Assembly: GCA_016787645.1 (NCBI GenBank)
Contig: JAEUUF010000026.1
Location: forward strand, 434,001-498,000
DNA: 64,000 nt
DNA from: Cyclobacteriaceae bacterium
GTDB lineage: Bacteria; Bacteroidota; Bacteroidia; Cytophagales; Cyclobacteriaceae
Direction of reading: 5' to 3'
Positions 35,989 through 45,173 of the stretch are shown one piece after another. The notes under the pieces were generated by a model. The model had not been told where the DNA came from and ran no database searches. It saw nothing but the letters and a program-made list of their open reading frames with translations. How positions within the stretch are numbered: position 1 is the stretch's first letter; every line of letters starts with the position of its first letter. The position numbers and the translations under genes are program-made.

Positions 35989-36085
35989 GGGGGGTATAAG
36001 CTGCAATCAACAAAATTAAAGAAATAACCCCAAGTAATGCCAATTTTACCCGATTGGTAACCAGTATAATTCGCTGATTATTAGA

Positions 36086-36439
36086 TTATAAGCTACTAAG
36101 TCTTAATTTTTGACTTTTAGTAAGCCCAGAGACCACCAACTCATAGGACCTATCCGTGAGTTGACGGAGCATCCGATCAGGTACCTGGCCAGCCAATATG
36201 ACCGTAATCCAGTGCTTTTTGTTCATATGATAGGCTGGCTGAACAAAGGAGTACTTCTCCCGAAGGTCCGCCCCCTCCTCGGGATCGGTCTTGAGGCTGA
36301 TGCCCGAAAACTCTTCCAGGTCAGTCAAGGCAAACATCTTACCCATGACCTTGAACACAAGTGTACTTTCATCAAAAGGAAACTCTTCGGTTACCCCTTT
36401 TTTGGACAGGCAGTAGCTTCGGTAGGACTCTATGTTCAA
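36086..36439 (-). CDS. YjbR/MmcQ-family protein
   Basis: A 117-residue protein with the YjbR (MmcQ) fold, related to CyaY in shape. Typical elements are the start MNIESYRSYCLSKKGVTEEF, then PFDESTLVFKVMGKMFAL, SLKTDPEEGADLREKY and AYHMNKKHWITVIL. The family is called DNA-binding from its structure, but no role is established. The start is a TTG that overlaps the previous stop by four bases (TTGA). It is third in an ispG, 69-residue gene, yjbR run. Confidence 0.85.
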   Translation of the reverse strand: MNIESYRSYCLSKKGVTEEFPFDESTLVFKVMGKMFALTDLEEFSGISLKTDPEEGADLREKYSFVQPAYHMNKKHWITVILAGQVPDRMLRQLTDRSYELVVSGLTKSQKLRLSSL

Positions 36440-36645
36440 AACAGAAAGCGCTTGGCCACCAGGTAGATCACGGCGAGCAGAAAAACGGCAATAGAAATCT
36501 TATTGATGCCATGCATCATTCGAATGTTCAGGTTGGAAGGGCGATTGGGGTCCTTCTTTCGGAAGAAATAGCCGCCGACCTCGCCCAGGGAAATGAATTC
36601 CCTCCATCCAGACTTCTTTTCTTTCTCTGTATTGTTCGATTCCAT
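36436..36645 (-). CDS. Small single-span membrane protein
   Basis: A 69-residue protein. The N-terminal half is polar and basic (EKEKKSGWREFISLGEVGGYFFRKKDPNRPSNLN), the C-terminal half a membrane helix (KISIAVFLLAVIYLVAKRF). The segment GxYFFRKKDPNRPxN looks like a conserved Bacteroidota small-protein family (possibly DUF6728; from memory, unverified). It begins six bases after the ispG stop and overlaps yjbR by four bases, so it is in the ispG transcript. Function unknown. Confidence 0.72.
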   Translation of the reverse strand: MESNNTEKEKKSGWREFISLGEVGGYFFRKKDPNRPSNLNIRMMHGINKISIAVFLLAVIYLVAKRFLF

Positions 36646-36651
36646 TTTCGT

Positions 36652-38604
36652 TCAGTTCGAAATTTCTACCCAGGCGCCGTCTTCACGGATAAGGTCAATC
36701 AGTTGATCTACTGCCTGAGCCGCTGGGACATTCCTCTTTACTACTTCCCTGCCGCGATACAGGGTAATACGGCCGGGCCCCGAACCCACATAGCCATAGT
36801 CAGCGTCAGCCATTTCCCCAGGGCCATTCACGATACAACCCATAATGGCAATCTTAACACCCTTCAGGTGATTCGTACGCGACCGGATCTTAGCGGTTGT
36901 TTCCTGGAGGTCAAACAGGGTCCTGCCACATGAAGGACAGGATATGTATTCGGTTTTTGAAATCCGGGTACGCGTGGCTTGAAGGATATTGAACGCCGTA
37001 TCATTCACGATTTTGTCAGGACCACAGTTTTCCGCATCAATGAAAATGCCGTCACCCAACCCATCGATCAGTAATCCACCAATATCAGTAGCCGAGTACA
37101 ATTGCAACTGCTCGGTTGTTAGGTCACGATACGCCCTACCGATGATCACAGGGCATTCTACCGCTTGGTTTATCAGCTCAACAAACAATCGTCGCTGCTC
37201 CGCATAGCCATGTTTGTTATAGGTATCGATCAGCAGCACTGCGGTTGGATCATTCTTTAACGCAGCCATTAAGGCATGAGTCACATCCTTCAGGCATGCA
37301 TACACCAGGTTAAGTTGATCCGATTTCTTAACACCTTGCAGGTAATGGGATGCCTTGATTAGTGGATATACACGATCCTTTCCTTGTTGCGTGAGCCATG
37401 TGCCATGGTTGTAAATCAAACCCAACGTCCCCGGAATTTCAAAGTCGATGACCTGGTCGCCCAGGAAGAGATAATCACAGGCCATGTCCGTGATATTCCA
37501 TTTGTCCAGCGGGACCGAATAATGATACCCCACGGCAAAAAGCGAAGCGGGGGTTATCCTGGGCTTCATCGAAAAGTCGGCCATCACCCGGGGCACCTGG
37601 TGACCTCCCAAATTTGCCACCTCGCGAGTGACCCGACGGGAATACGCAATTGGGTTAATTGGGTACTTCGAAATTTCAGGGATAGTCTCATGAGGCACCC
37701 TGTCCTTATAACGGTTAACCAATTCCCGGCAGACAGGCACTTCGGCTTCAGGCTCTTCGGTCAGGGATACGCGGACGGTATCTCCCAGGCCATCTTCCAA
37801 CAATGTTCCAATACCCACGGACGATTTAATGCGACCATCCTCACCATCGCCTGCTTCGGTGACTCCCAGGTGCAACGGATAAGGCTGGAATCCTTCCTCG
37901 TCCAATTTCTGCACCAGCAACCGGTAAGCCTGGATCATTACCTGCGGGTTGCTTGCTTTCATGGAAAGGACGATGTTGTAATAGTCCAGGTCCTCACAGA
38001 TTCGCAGGAATTCCAATGCGGACTCGACCATACCCATGGGCGTATCGCCATACCGGCTCATGATGCGGTCGGAAAGTGATCCGTGATTGGTGCCGATCCG
38101 CATAGCGGTTCCATACTCCTTGCAGATCTTTACCAACGGGGAGAACTTTGCCCTGATCCGATCCAATTCGGCTTCATAGGAGGCGTCGGAGTAGTCAATT
38201 TCTTCAAAGCGCTTTTTATCGGCGTAGTTGCCCGGGTTGACGCGCACCTTCTCCACGATTCGTGCGGCCAGTTCGGCTGCATTCGGCGTAAAGTGGATAT
38301 CGGCGATCAAGGGCACCGTATAACCGCGTGCCCTGAGTTCCTTTTTGATTTCCGAGAGATTCTGAGCCTCTTTCAGGCTGGGGGCCGTGATGCGGACATA
38401 TTCACAACCCGCATCGACCATGCGGATCGTTTGCTCAACGGTCCCGATGGTATCCATGGTATCCACCGTAGTCATGGATTGGATACGAATGGGGTTGTTT
38501 CCACCCATCAGGACCCCACCAATATTCACTTCACGGGTAAGCCGGCGGGAATACCGGGTCAGGCTATTGCAGTATTGTCGAACTTGGGTTATTTGCGATT
38601 CCAC
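36652..38604 (-). CDS. ispG: IspG, 4-hydroxy-3-methylbut-2-enyl diphosphate synthase, large form
   Basis: A 650-residue [4Fe-4S] enzyme of the MEP isoprenoid pathway, which reduces MEcPP to HMBPP. N-terminal TIM-barrel signatures are VNIGGVLMGGNNPIRIQSMT and IADIHFTPNAAELAA. The C-terminal cluster cysteines lie in SCPSCGRTLFDLQ and AIMGCIVNGPGEMADADYG. The ~250-residue insert between the two halves is the large form seen in Bacteroidota, chlamydiae and plants; the common bacterial form is ~370 residues. The start is a GTG (38604). It heads a unit with the 69-residue and yjbR genes. The product feeds menaquinone side-chain synthesis. Confidence 0.95.
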   Translation of the reverse strand: MESQITQVRQYCNSLTRYSRRLTREVNIGGVLMGGNNPIRIQSMTTVDTMDTIGTVEQTIRMVDAGCEYVRITAPSLKEAQNLSEIKKELRARGYTVPLIADIHFTPNAAELAARIVEKVRVNPGNYADKKRFEEIDYSDASYEAELDRIRAKFSPLVKICKEYGTAMRIGTNHGSLSDRIMSRYGDTPMGMVESALEFLRICEDLDYYNIVLSMKASNPQVMIQAYRLLVQKLDEEGFQPYPLHLGVTEAGDGEDGRIKSSVGIGTLLEDGLGDTVRVSLTEEPEAEVPVCRELVNRYKDRVPHETIPEISKYPINPIAYSRRVTREVANLGGHQVPRVMADFSMKPRITPASLFAVGYHYSVPLDKWNITDMACDYLFLGDQVIDFEIPGTLGLIYNHGTWLTQQGKDRVYPLIKASHYLQGVKKSDQLNLVYACLKDVTHALMAALKNDPTAVLLIDTYNKHGYAEQRRLFVELINQAVECPVIIGRAYRDLTTEQLQLYSATDIGGLLIDGLGDGIFIDAENCGPDKIVNDTAFNILQATRTRISKTEYISCPSCGRTLFDLQETTAKIRSRTNHLKGVKIAIMGCIVNGPGEMADADYGYVGSGPGRITLYRGREVVKRNVPAAQAVDQLIDLIREDGAWVEISN

Positions 38605-38684
38605 GAGGCTGGCAATGAGATTTTAAAATTAACCCTAATTTCCCAGAAATGTTTTGTCCGGGCACGCCCTGCCAAAGCTCCAGC

Positions 38685-39389
38685 TCAGATATCGCCCAAT
38701 TGCGGTCGGATAATAATCTCTTCCACCACACTCCGGGGCGAAAGGGAATAAGCCCCAAAAATAGCTTCCGCGACATCTTCCGGGCGAATGAAACGCTCTT
38801 CAGGAAGCGGTACCGCATCCCAACTGGAAGTTCGCGTGGCACCCGGCAGAACAGCCGTTACGCGAACGCCAAACTCCTTCATCTCCTCGCGGAGCACTTT
38901 GGAAAATCCCAGCAAGGCAAACTTTGAGATCGCATAGGAGCCACCATTGGGATAGGCTTTAATACTCGCAATCGAACACATCGTGAAGATGTGACCCTCT
39001 TTGCGCTCCTTCATACGGGCAGCCAAGCCACGCGTAGTATAATAGGCACTATAGAGGTTGGCACCAATCATACTCTCCAGCACACCTTCCGCTTCCGTAG
39101 TAATTTGTCCCGGGGTAAAGTACCCAGCGTTGTTCACCAGCACATCGACTTCTCGTCCAAGCTGATGGACAAAATCAGTGAACGCACGAGCTTCATCCAA
39201 ATTGGACAGGTCCGCCTGAAATGTATCCACCTGGATCGAATACCGAGTGGTTAAATCCTTCGTAAGCGCAGTGAGATCACCTTGCTTCCTGGAACAGGTG
39301 ACGACATCAAATCCCTCGGCCGCAAACTTCTCAATAATGGCCCGGCCGATTCCTTTGGTGCCCCCTGTAACAACCACCAGTTTACCCAT
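38685..39389 (-). CDS. Short-chain dehydrogenase/reductase
   Basis: A 234-residue classical SDR. The dinucleotide motif is VVVTGGTKGIGRAI, followed by CSRKQGD, which favours NADPH. NNAGYF, the catalytic Ser in FTMCSIASIKAY and the YAISK dyad are present. A proline-glycine segment (VLPGATRTSSWD) precedes the substrate loop. The sequence resembles 3-oxoacyl-ACP reductase-like enzymes, but the substrate is unknown and it need not belong to fatty-acid synthesis. It is divergent from mlaE with only 34 bases between starts. Confidence 0.85.
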   Translation of the reverse strand: MGKLVVVTGGTKGIGRAIIEKFAAEGFDVVTCSRKQGDLTALTKDLTTRYSIQVDTFQADLSNLDEARAFTDFVHQLGREVDVLVNNAGYFTPGQITTEAEGVLESMIGANLYSAYYTTRGLAARMKERKEGHIFTMCSIASIKAYPNGGSYAISKFALLGFSKVLREEMKEFGVRVTAVLPGATRTSSWDAVPLPEERFIRPEDVAEAIFGAYSLSPRSVVEEIIIRPQLGDI

Positions 39390-39423
39390 GAATTGTTATC
39401 TTTAGGGCAAGTTAATTCATTTC

Positions 39424-40158
39424 ATGAAGGGTTTCGGACGGTACATCCTTTTTTTAGGCACCCTGGTTGTCCGCATGGAATCGTTCAAGACCTACTACCG
39501 GTTGACGCTGGAGGAATGCCTCCAGATTGGACTCAAGTCGGTGGCCCTGGTGGCACTGGTCTCTTCGTTCATGGGTGCCGTTACTACGGTGCAGACGGCT
39601 TATAACATGGTAAGCCCTTTGATTCCCAGGTATGTGATCTCCCAGGTTGTGCGGGAGATGACCATCCTCGAACTGGCACCCACCATCATTGCAGTGATTT
39701 TCGCCGGAAAAGTAGGTTCAAGCATGGCGGGCGGCCTCGGTACGATGCGAATCACCGAACAAATTGATGCCCTCGAAGTGATGGGTATAAATTCCACCTC
39801 CTACCTGGTACTCCCGAAGATTGTGGCCTCCCTCCTCATGTATCCTCTCCTGGTGATAGTAGCCGGTGTCTGTTCCATGGTGGCCGGGTACCTCGTAGGT
39901 GGTATCACAGGCATCATTACTCCCACCGATTATATTTATGGTATTCGCTTCTACTTTGACGATTACTCGGTCACTTTTGCGATGATTAAGTCGTTTGTTT
40001 TCGCTTTTCTCATATCTTCCATTTCCTCGTTCAAAGGCTATCACACCCAAGGTGGTGCCCTGGAGGTGGGGATAGCCACCACTGCGGCGGTGACTACCAG
40101 TGTAATTGCTGTCCTGTCTGCCGATTACCTGTTGGCTCAACTTTTATACGTACGCTGA
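39424..40158 (+). CDS. mlaE: MlaE-family ABC transporter permease
   Basis: A 244-residue inner-membrane permease with about five or six helices. The MlaE signature is clear: LAPTIIAVIFAGKVGSSMAG, then GTMRITEQIDALEVMGIN. The family moves phospholipids between inner and outer membrane to keep outer-membrane lipid asymmetry. It is followed three bases later by the ATPase gene. The MlaD-type MCE partner is not in the window, and would be expected to follow or to lie elsewhere. Confidence 0.9.
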   Translation: MKGFGRYILFLGTLVVRMESFKTYYRLTLEECLQIGLKSVALVALVSSFMGAVTTVQTAYNMVSPLIPRYVISQVVREMTILELAPTIIAVIFAGKVGSSMAGGLGTMRITEQIDALEVMGINSTSYLVLPKIVASLLMYPLLVIVAGVCSMVAGYLVGGITGIITPTDYIYGIRFYFDDYSVTFAMIKSFVFAFLISSISSFKGYHTQGGALEVGIATTAAVTTSVIAVLSADYLLAQLLYVR

Positions 40159-40161
40159 TCC

Positions 40162-40914
40162 ATGCTCAAGATCAACCACATCAGCAAGTCGTTCGCGGGC
40201 CGTATCGTCATTGAAGACATTTCCGGAGAATTCAAGAAAGGTCACACTAATCTCATTATTGGATCAAGCGGCACCGGTAAAAGTGTGCTGCTCAAATGTA
40301 TCGTCGGGCTAATTAATCCGGATACAGGGAGTGTGTTCTATGACCTCAGAAACTTTACTGATGCCGATAAAGAGATGAAGGCCGAAATTCGCCGTGAGAT
40401 CGGTATGCTTTTCCAGGGAGGCGCCCTCTTCGACTCCAAGTCGGTTGAAGCCAATGTCATGTTTCCCCTGGATGTCCTGACCAAGATGCCGATGGACGAG
40501 AAATTGGATCGTGTCAATTTTTGTTTACAACGCGTCGGCCTGGAAAATGTGAACAAGAAAATGCCATCCGAGATTTCGGGAGGGATGAAGAAACGCGTCG
40601 GCATTGCCCGGGCCATTGTCAACAACCCGAATTACCTGTTTTGTGATGAACCCAACTCAGGCCTGGACCCACAGACGTCAATACTTATAGACGATCTCAT
40701 CGGTGAAATCACCCATGAGTTTGACATTACTACGATTGTAGTAACTCACGACATGAACTCGGTGATGGGCATTGGCGAGCAGATCATGTTCCTGTTCAAG
40801 GGGCGCAAATTATGGGAGGGTTCCAGCAATGACATCACCCATTCAGGGGTTTCAGAATTGGATGACTTTGTATTTTCGAACAAAGTCATGCAGGGGCTGA
40901 AGAAACAGCAGTAG
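40162..40914 (+). CDS. mlaF: MlaF-type ABC transporter ATPase
   Basis: A 250-residue ABC ATPase. Walker A is IIGSSGTGKSVLLK, the Q-loop is MLFQGGALFDS (typical of MlaF), the signature is EISGGMKKRVGIAR and Walker B is YLFCDEPNSGLDP, with the H-switch in TTIVVTHDM. It pairs with the MlaE-like permease three bases upstream. The gene ends two bases before the convergent stop of the histidine kinase, with no terminator visible between them. Confidence 0.92.
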   Translation: MLKINHISKSFAGRIVIEDISGEFKKGHTNLIIGSSGTGKSVLLKCIVGLINPDTGSVFYDLRNFTDADKEMKAEIRREIGMLFQGGALFDSKSVEANVMFPLDVLTKMPMDEKLDRVNFCLQRVGLENVNKKMPSEISGGMKKRVGIARAIVNNPNYLFCDEPNSGLDPQTSILIDDLIGEITHEFDITTIVVTHDMNSVMGIGEQIMFLFKGRKLWEGSSNDITHSGVSELDDFVFSNKVMQGLKKQQ

Positions 40915-40916
40915 CA

Positions 40917-43900
40917 TCACGTAGCTGATCCCTCCTCCAGAAGAGGAAATTCAAGGAAGAAAGCCGTTCCCTGGCCTTTCACCGATTCAAACCAAATTTT
41001 TCCTCCCGCCTGAACCACAAACTGTCTCGCCATATAAAGGCCGAGGCCGGAACCCGATTCCTTGGTCGTGAACTGGGGTTGGAAGATTCGCTCACGAACC
41101 TCATCGGGAATTCCTCGTCCATTATCCCTGATTTCTACTTTCGCCTGGTTGCCTTCACGAGAGGTCGAGAGGGTAACAATCAATTCACGATCCGGTGACT
41201 TCGCCTGGAACGCATTAATCAGGATATTGGAGATTGCCCGGTTGAACGACTTTGGATCAATGGAAATCCAGAGCGGGTCAGCAGCAGGCACATAATTTAA
41301 TTGACCCTGTTCTCCCGAAGCGAACAAGCTCACGGCTTCCGCTACCAATTTACCCACCTCCGCGCGCTCCGGCGATGGTGCCGGCATTCGGGCAAATCCA
41401 CTGAAGGAGGAAGCGATCGCGTTCAGGATCTCCACTTGCTGAAGCAACACATCCAGCGACTTCCGGATTTTTGAAGCGTCGACGGTACCTTCTCTAAGTC
41501 CTTTCTCCAATTGCTGAAGGGTGAGCTTCATCGGAGTAAGCGGATTCTTTATCTCATGGGCCACCTGCTTGGCCATCTCCCGCCAGGCAGACTCTTTCTC
41601 ACTGCGTGCGAGGGCCTGCTTGCTGTCTTCCAGATTGGAGACCATTCGATTGTACTCCCCTACCAGCATACCAATCTCATCGGATGCCTTCCAGGTAAGT
41701 GGCTGATTCTGCCCGGCCAACGTCGTGTGCCGCAGGGTTCGCGCCATCAGGCGGAAAGGGAATGCCAGCCGATCGGCAGCCATAAATGACAGAACAGTAA
41801 ACACAAGGAACGCCAGCAAGAAGACCTGTAAAATTGTTGACACAACGAGAAATTGCTCCCTCTGGACATAGGTTGCTGACTCAAAGAACGGAAGACTGAG
41901 AATCGCCTCCAGTTTACCGGTTTGCGGAGAAAGCACCGCCGCATAAGCACTGTTAAATTGCAGCGATCCAATTTGTTCATTCGTCACAGCTTGCCGTTCA
42001 CCTTGCAAGACAATCTTCCGAAATGCTTCGCGATTCATGTGTTCAGCTAGCAACTGGTTTTCAAATAATGAAGGCTGTGAAGTAGCCACTAACGTACCCG
42101 CCGGTGAATACACCGAGATATCCGTTTCCACATACTGGGAATTCTCAACAGCCCATGTTTCCAATCGGCCCGACCCCGGGTCAGCGGCTTCTGAAAGAAA
42201 AGCTGACAATCGGCTTGCCGCGTGGGTGGACCGATCAAGAAATTCCTTGGTGGTGCCCTCCTCATTGGTACGAGCCATCAGCGTGAGCGTTGTTACCGAA
42301 ACAGCCACCATCGGAAGGACAAAGGCCAGGAATAAATAAAGCTGAATTCGTGCCGTAAAAGCGAATTGCCGACCCGCCGCCAGGGCCCAGGCCCCAAACA
42401 CACCTTGTACAGTAAACAGGAAGGTCAGCCCAAGGACAAACCAGAAACTCACGTTCGTGATAACTGCGGATACACCATAGGAAGGTGCCGAGACCACCGC
42501 AACCATTCCATCCCCGTTATCAATTCCCTGATGCTCGAATGAACCCAGGGTAAGGCCGCCCGCAAATAATGACTGATTGCTCAGTTGAGATTGCTGGAAA
42601 TCGCGTTCATAGTTAAACGCTCCAAAACTATTGGTGAGCTTCCCATCCTGGAAGATCGCATAGCTAAAGTCCCGGTTCCTGTACAGTTGGCTGAACCGGT
42701 TGTCAACCAGCAATTCCGGGAAGACGTTATCGGGGAGCAACCGCTTCAAGACCAGGTCAATCTCGACATAACCCACCAATCGCTGATACACGATCGGAAT
42801 GGAAACGTGATACCTTTTGAGCGCGTCACCCGCCGCATTCGCGGAGTACCAAATTGAGGCATAACCGGTTGGGCGAAACTTACCTGCGTCCGGCGAATCC
42901 GCGAAGTTGCTGTCAGCGGTGCTTCGCGTGGTGATAACGACTTCATACCTGTCAAAATACCGATTGACATGAACACGCCGGACTCTTTCTACCACCGAAT
43001 TCCTTGAAAAGAAGGGGCTGGCCATCCGGGTCTGAACGAAGGGGTCAGCGGCAATTCGCTGCCGCGCCTGGTCAAGCAGATATTCTCCTAACACATCACG
43101 CTCGGTCAGGAAGTCTTTGGCATACCGCAACTGATCGCGCCCAAGGCGTTCCATGTGAAAGCCTCGTACGGCTATGGAATGATGGATACTGAATAGCGTC
43201 AGCGAAAAGACGAGGTAAAGAAAAAGTGGAAATGAAAAGGAGAATTCAAGACGATCAAAGTTAAGTAGTCGAATGAGGGACAGCATCACCAGTCCTGTAA
43301 TCAACGATATCACATTATTGTTACCGGTTAATTCATACTGCCACATAAATAGACCTGCCGCGAGGGCTAACGCCAAAGCAAACACATCCCGTCGGTCAAA
43401 CAAGAGGTGTCGGGCAATGGAAACCGTAATGTGGATAAAAAGAAATGCGCTGATTGTACCAATGAGCACAGAAAGAAAGGCCGTAAGCCGGACGATCGAA
43501 AAACTAATCGACTGGGTGATATCCAGTGATTGACTGGAGTTGTGGTAAATGACTTCAATGAAATTATAGGAAAGCAATAACCCCAGCAGCGCCAGCAGGA
43601 GGAAAAAGGAACCGGAAACAAACCGAATAACCTGATGCTGCTGTAACAACCAACGGATGGACCGCATTCCCGAAAAATGCCTGACAAGATATAGTACCAA
43701 GATGAACACGCACAAGCCATTGAAGAACAAGTCTCCCATGGATGCATTGAGTTCAGAGCTGGCAAACACCCTGGGGTCAAAAATATCTGACTGGAAGAAG
43801 AGGGCTGGAATCCCCGCCTTGACCATCCCCCACCGGACTGCATACAAGGAGGCCAGGAGCCCAACCAACGTTACCTCGGGTCCCAGCCACTCCCGAAGTC

Positions 43901-44540
43901 CACGGCTTATCCTATGGATTGAATACAGTAGCAATCCCAATCCGGCAATAAGAATGGCAAATGACCAACTGCTGTCATGCGCTTCCGCGGGACCTGCTAC
44001 TACGCGGAAGAGGGTAATCCCATTCAATCGCACTTCATCCCCTGCCGACTCATTGGCCGCAACAACATTCAGGTCTCGGACAGGGAAAATGTCCGGGTTC
44101 AGCCTTGGGGTCAGAAATCCATTGGCAATGGGATACCGGCTGCGCAGGGTTAGCACGTTGACAACGTTTCCTGCTGTACACGGCCACTTCCTGATCAGAA
44201 AATCCCCCCGTTGGTTGGACAGAAAAGTTAACGTGTCCGGGCCTTTCCATGTGGACGGTTCAGGGATGTATTGATTTTGGTTCCACGCAATGATGCCTGA
44301 ACTGTCCGTACGAAGGAAGAAATGATCTGCTCTGTCCCAAGCAGATGACCGCATAGTCACTGAGTCCGGCAGCAAGGAAAGAACTTCAGTTTCAATTTTT
44401 CTGTACTCCGCCTCAATGTTGTTGGCTACCTGCCCAGCAAGGGAGGATGGAAACTGGTCACTGTACCGGGACCGAAGGAAAATGCCCGAGGCCAGGATGA
44501 TGTCCGCCAGCAAGAACAGATAAAGGGGCCTAACTCGCAT
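40917..44540 (-). CDS. Very large polytopic sensor histidine kinase (NtrY-like C-terminus)
   Basis: A 1207-residue membrane kinase from ATG 44540 (the frame extends upstream to 44702 without recognisable sequence). It has about twelve membrane helices and three large extracytoplasmic segments: one after the first helix (~residues 20-180), one between helices near ~440-700, and one before the last helix. Then come a HAMP-like linker (ASDEIGMLVGEYNRMVSNLE), the H box VAHEIKNPLTPMKL (His about 995), and the ATPase with DNGRGIPDEVRERIF and GSGLGLYMAR. The kinase half resembles NtrY. No response regulator is adjacent. It starts 35 bases downstream of the DUF983 gene, at the tail of the respiratory region. 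Signal unknown. Confidence 0.85.
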   Translation of the reverse strand: MRVRPLYLFLLADIILASGIFLRSRYSDQFPSSLAGQVANNIEAEYRKIETEVLSLLPDSVTMRSSAWDRADHFFLRTDSSGIIAWNQNQYIPEPSTWKGPDTLTFLSNQRGDFLIRKWPCTAGNVVNVLTLRSRYPIANGFLTPRLNPDIFPVRDLNVVAANESAGDEVRLNGITLFRVVAGPAEAHDSSWSFAILIAGLGLLLYSIHRISRGLREWLGPEVTLVGLLASLYAVRWGMVKAGIPALFFQSDIFDPRVFASSELNASMGDLFFNGLCVFILVLYLVRHFSGMRSIRWLLQQHQVIRFVSGSFFLLLALLGLLLSYNFIEVIYHNSSQSLDITQSISFSIVRLTAFLSVLIGTISAFLFIHITVSIARHLLFDRRDVFALALALAAGLFMWQYELTGNNNVISLITGLVMLSLIRLLNFDRLEFSFSFPLFLYLVFSLTLFSIHHSIAVRGFHMERLGRDQLRYAKDFLTERDVLGEYLLDQARQRIAADPFVQTRMASPFFSRNSVVERVRRVHVNRYFDRYEVVITTRSTADSNFADSPDAGKFRPTGYASIWYSANAAGDALKRYHVSIPIVYQRLVGYVEIDLVLKRLLPDNVFPELLVDNRFSQLYRNRDFSYAIFQDGKLTNSFGAFNYERDFQQSQLSNQSLFAGGLTLGSFEHQGIDNGDGMVAVVSAPSYGVSAVITNVSFWFVLGLTFLFTVQGVFGAWALAAGRQFAFTARIQLYLFLAFVLPMVAVSVTTLTLMARTNEEGTTKEFLDRSTHAASRLSAFLSEAADPGSGRLETWAVENSQYVETDISVYSPAGTLVATSQPSLFENQLLAEHMNREAFRKIVLQGERQAVTNEQIGSLQFNSAYAAVLSPQTGKLEAILSLPFFESATYVQREQFLVVSTILQVFLLAFLVFTVLSFMAADRLAFPFRLMARTLRHTTLAGQNQPLTWKASDEIGMLVGEYNRMVSNLEDSKQALARSEKESAWREMAKQVAHEIKNPLTPMKLTLQQLEKGLREGTVDASKIRKSLDVLLQQVEILNAIASSFSGFARMPAPSPERAEVGKLVAEAVSLFASGEQGQLNYVPAADPLWISIDPKSFNRAISNILINAFQAKSPDRELIVTLSTSREGNQAKVEIRDNGRGIPDEVRERIFQPQFTTKESGSGLGLYMARQFVVQAGGKIWFESVKGQGTAFFLEFPLLEEGSAT

Positions 44541-44575
44541 GGTACCTATGTTGAACGAAGATACCAAAAGGTACT

Positions 44576-44956
44576 CTAGGAATTGCGTTGACCCCGGTAA
44601 GCCAGGCCGCCAAACCAATACAACCAGAGAATGCGCGACAAGCGGAACGAGAAGGGTAATGCGACCACGGTCAAAAGAAATATGAGCACCAGGTAGGCCC
44701 ACTCTGGCAGGTCCCAGAAGTAGTACAGTGAAACTCCACAGAGGATAACCAGGACGACATTGAAGGCATAGGTAATGAACATCGATCCAAAGTAGAAGCC
44801 CGGTTCGGGCTCAAACCCGGCGCCACAGACTGGGCATTCTTTGTTCATATCGGCAAAATGCCTCACTTGAGATAACGGGTGCCTGAAAATCATGCCCTCA
44901 CGGCAAGCCGGGCATTTACCGGAAAGCAGGGCCCTTCGGTAGCTCGGGGTGTCCAT
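44576..44956 (-). CDS. DUF983 membrane protein with zinc-ribbon-like head
   Basis: A 126-residue protein. The N-terminus carries two CPxC pairs (KCPACREG and ECPVCGAGFEPEPG), which likely bind a metal, followed by two membrane helices (FNVVLVILCGVSLYYFW and YLVLIFLLTVVALPFSF). It is commonly found with cytochrome oxidase genes in Bacteroidota, as here. Its start overlaps the end of the 85-residue gene by 41 bases in another frame. The ATG must be near here because the metal-ligand pair begins at residue 15. A role in oxidase maturation is inferred from position only. Confidence 0.8.
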   Translation of the reverse strand: MDTPSYRRALLSGKCPACREGMIFRHPLSQVRHFADMNKECPVCGAGFEPEPGFYFGSMFITYAFNVVLVILCGVSLYYFWDLPEWAYLVLIFLLTVVALPFSFRLSRILWLYWFGGLAYRGQRNS

Positions 44957-45173
44957 GGGATTTGCTGGTGCGGTACCAGAAGTAAGCGATTACAGCGACG
45001 GCCAGGTACGGGGCAAAAAAAAGATAAAGAATTCCCTGGTTGATTCCTGCCGCGATGCCAATGTTGCCGTTGCTGACATTATTCTCAAGCGTTGCCCGGC
45101 ACATGGCACACTGCGCCATCGCAGCCTGCGATGATAAGAGAAACATGAGGGCAAGGGCGAATAGTGGTTTCAC
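44916..45173 (-). CDS. Small exported membrane protein with CxxC motif
   Basis: An 85-residue protein. It has a signal-like start (PLFALALMFLLSSQAAMAQ) directly followed by CAMC, a polar stretch (RATLENNVSNGN), then a membrane helix (YLFFAPYLAVAVIAYFWY). The cysteine pair would face the periplasm and could hold copper or act in thiol exchange, but this is inference. The start is a GTG that overlaps the DUF420 stop by four bases, and its own 3' end overlaps DUF983 by 41 bases. Confidence 0.7.
   Translation of the reverse strand: MKPLFALALMFLLSSQAAMAQCAMCRATLENNVSNGNIGIAAGINQGILYLFFAPYLAVAVIAYFWYRTSKSHGHPELPKGPAFR

Noticed and set aside
37384-38751. Two + strand frames (231 and 222 codons) opposite ispG
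   Set aside because: ispG on the - strand is certain over the whole span, and the + frames have no recognisable motif.
44541-44702. 54-codon N-terminal extension of the histidine kinase
   Set aside because: It lies within the DUF983 gene, lacks family-like sequence, and an ATG at 44540 is followed directly by a membrane helix.
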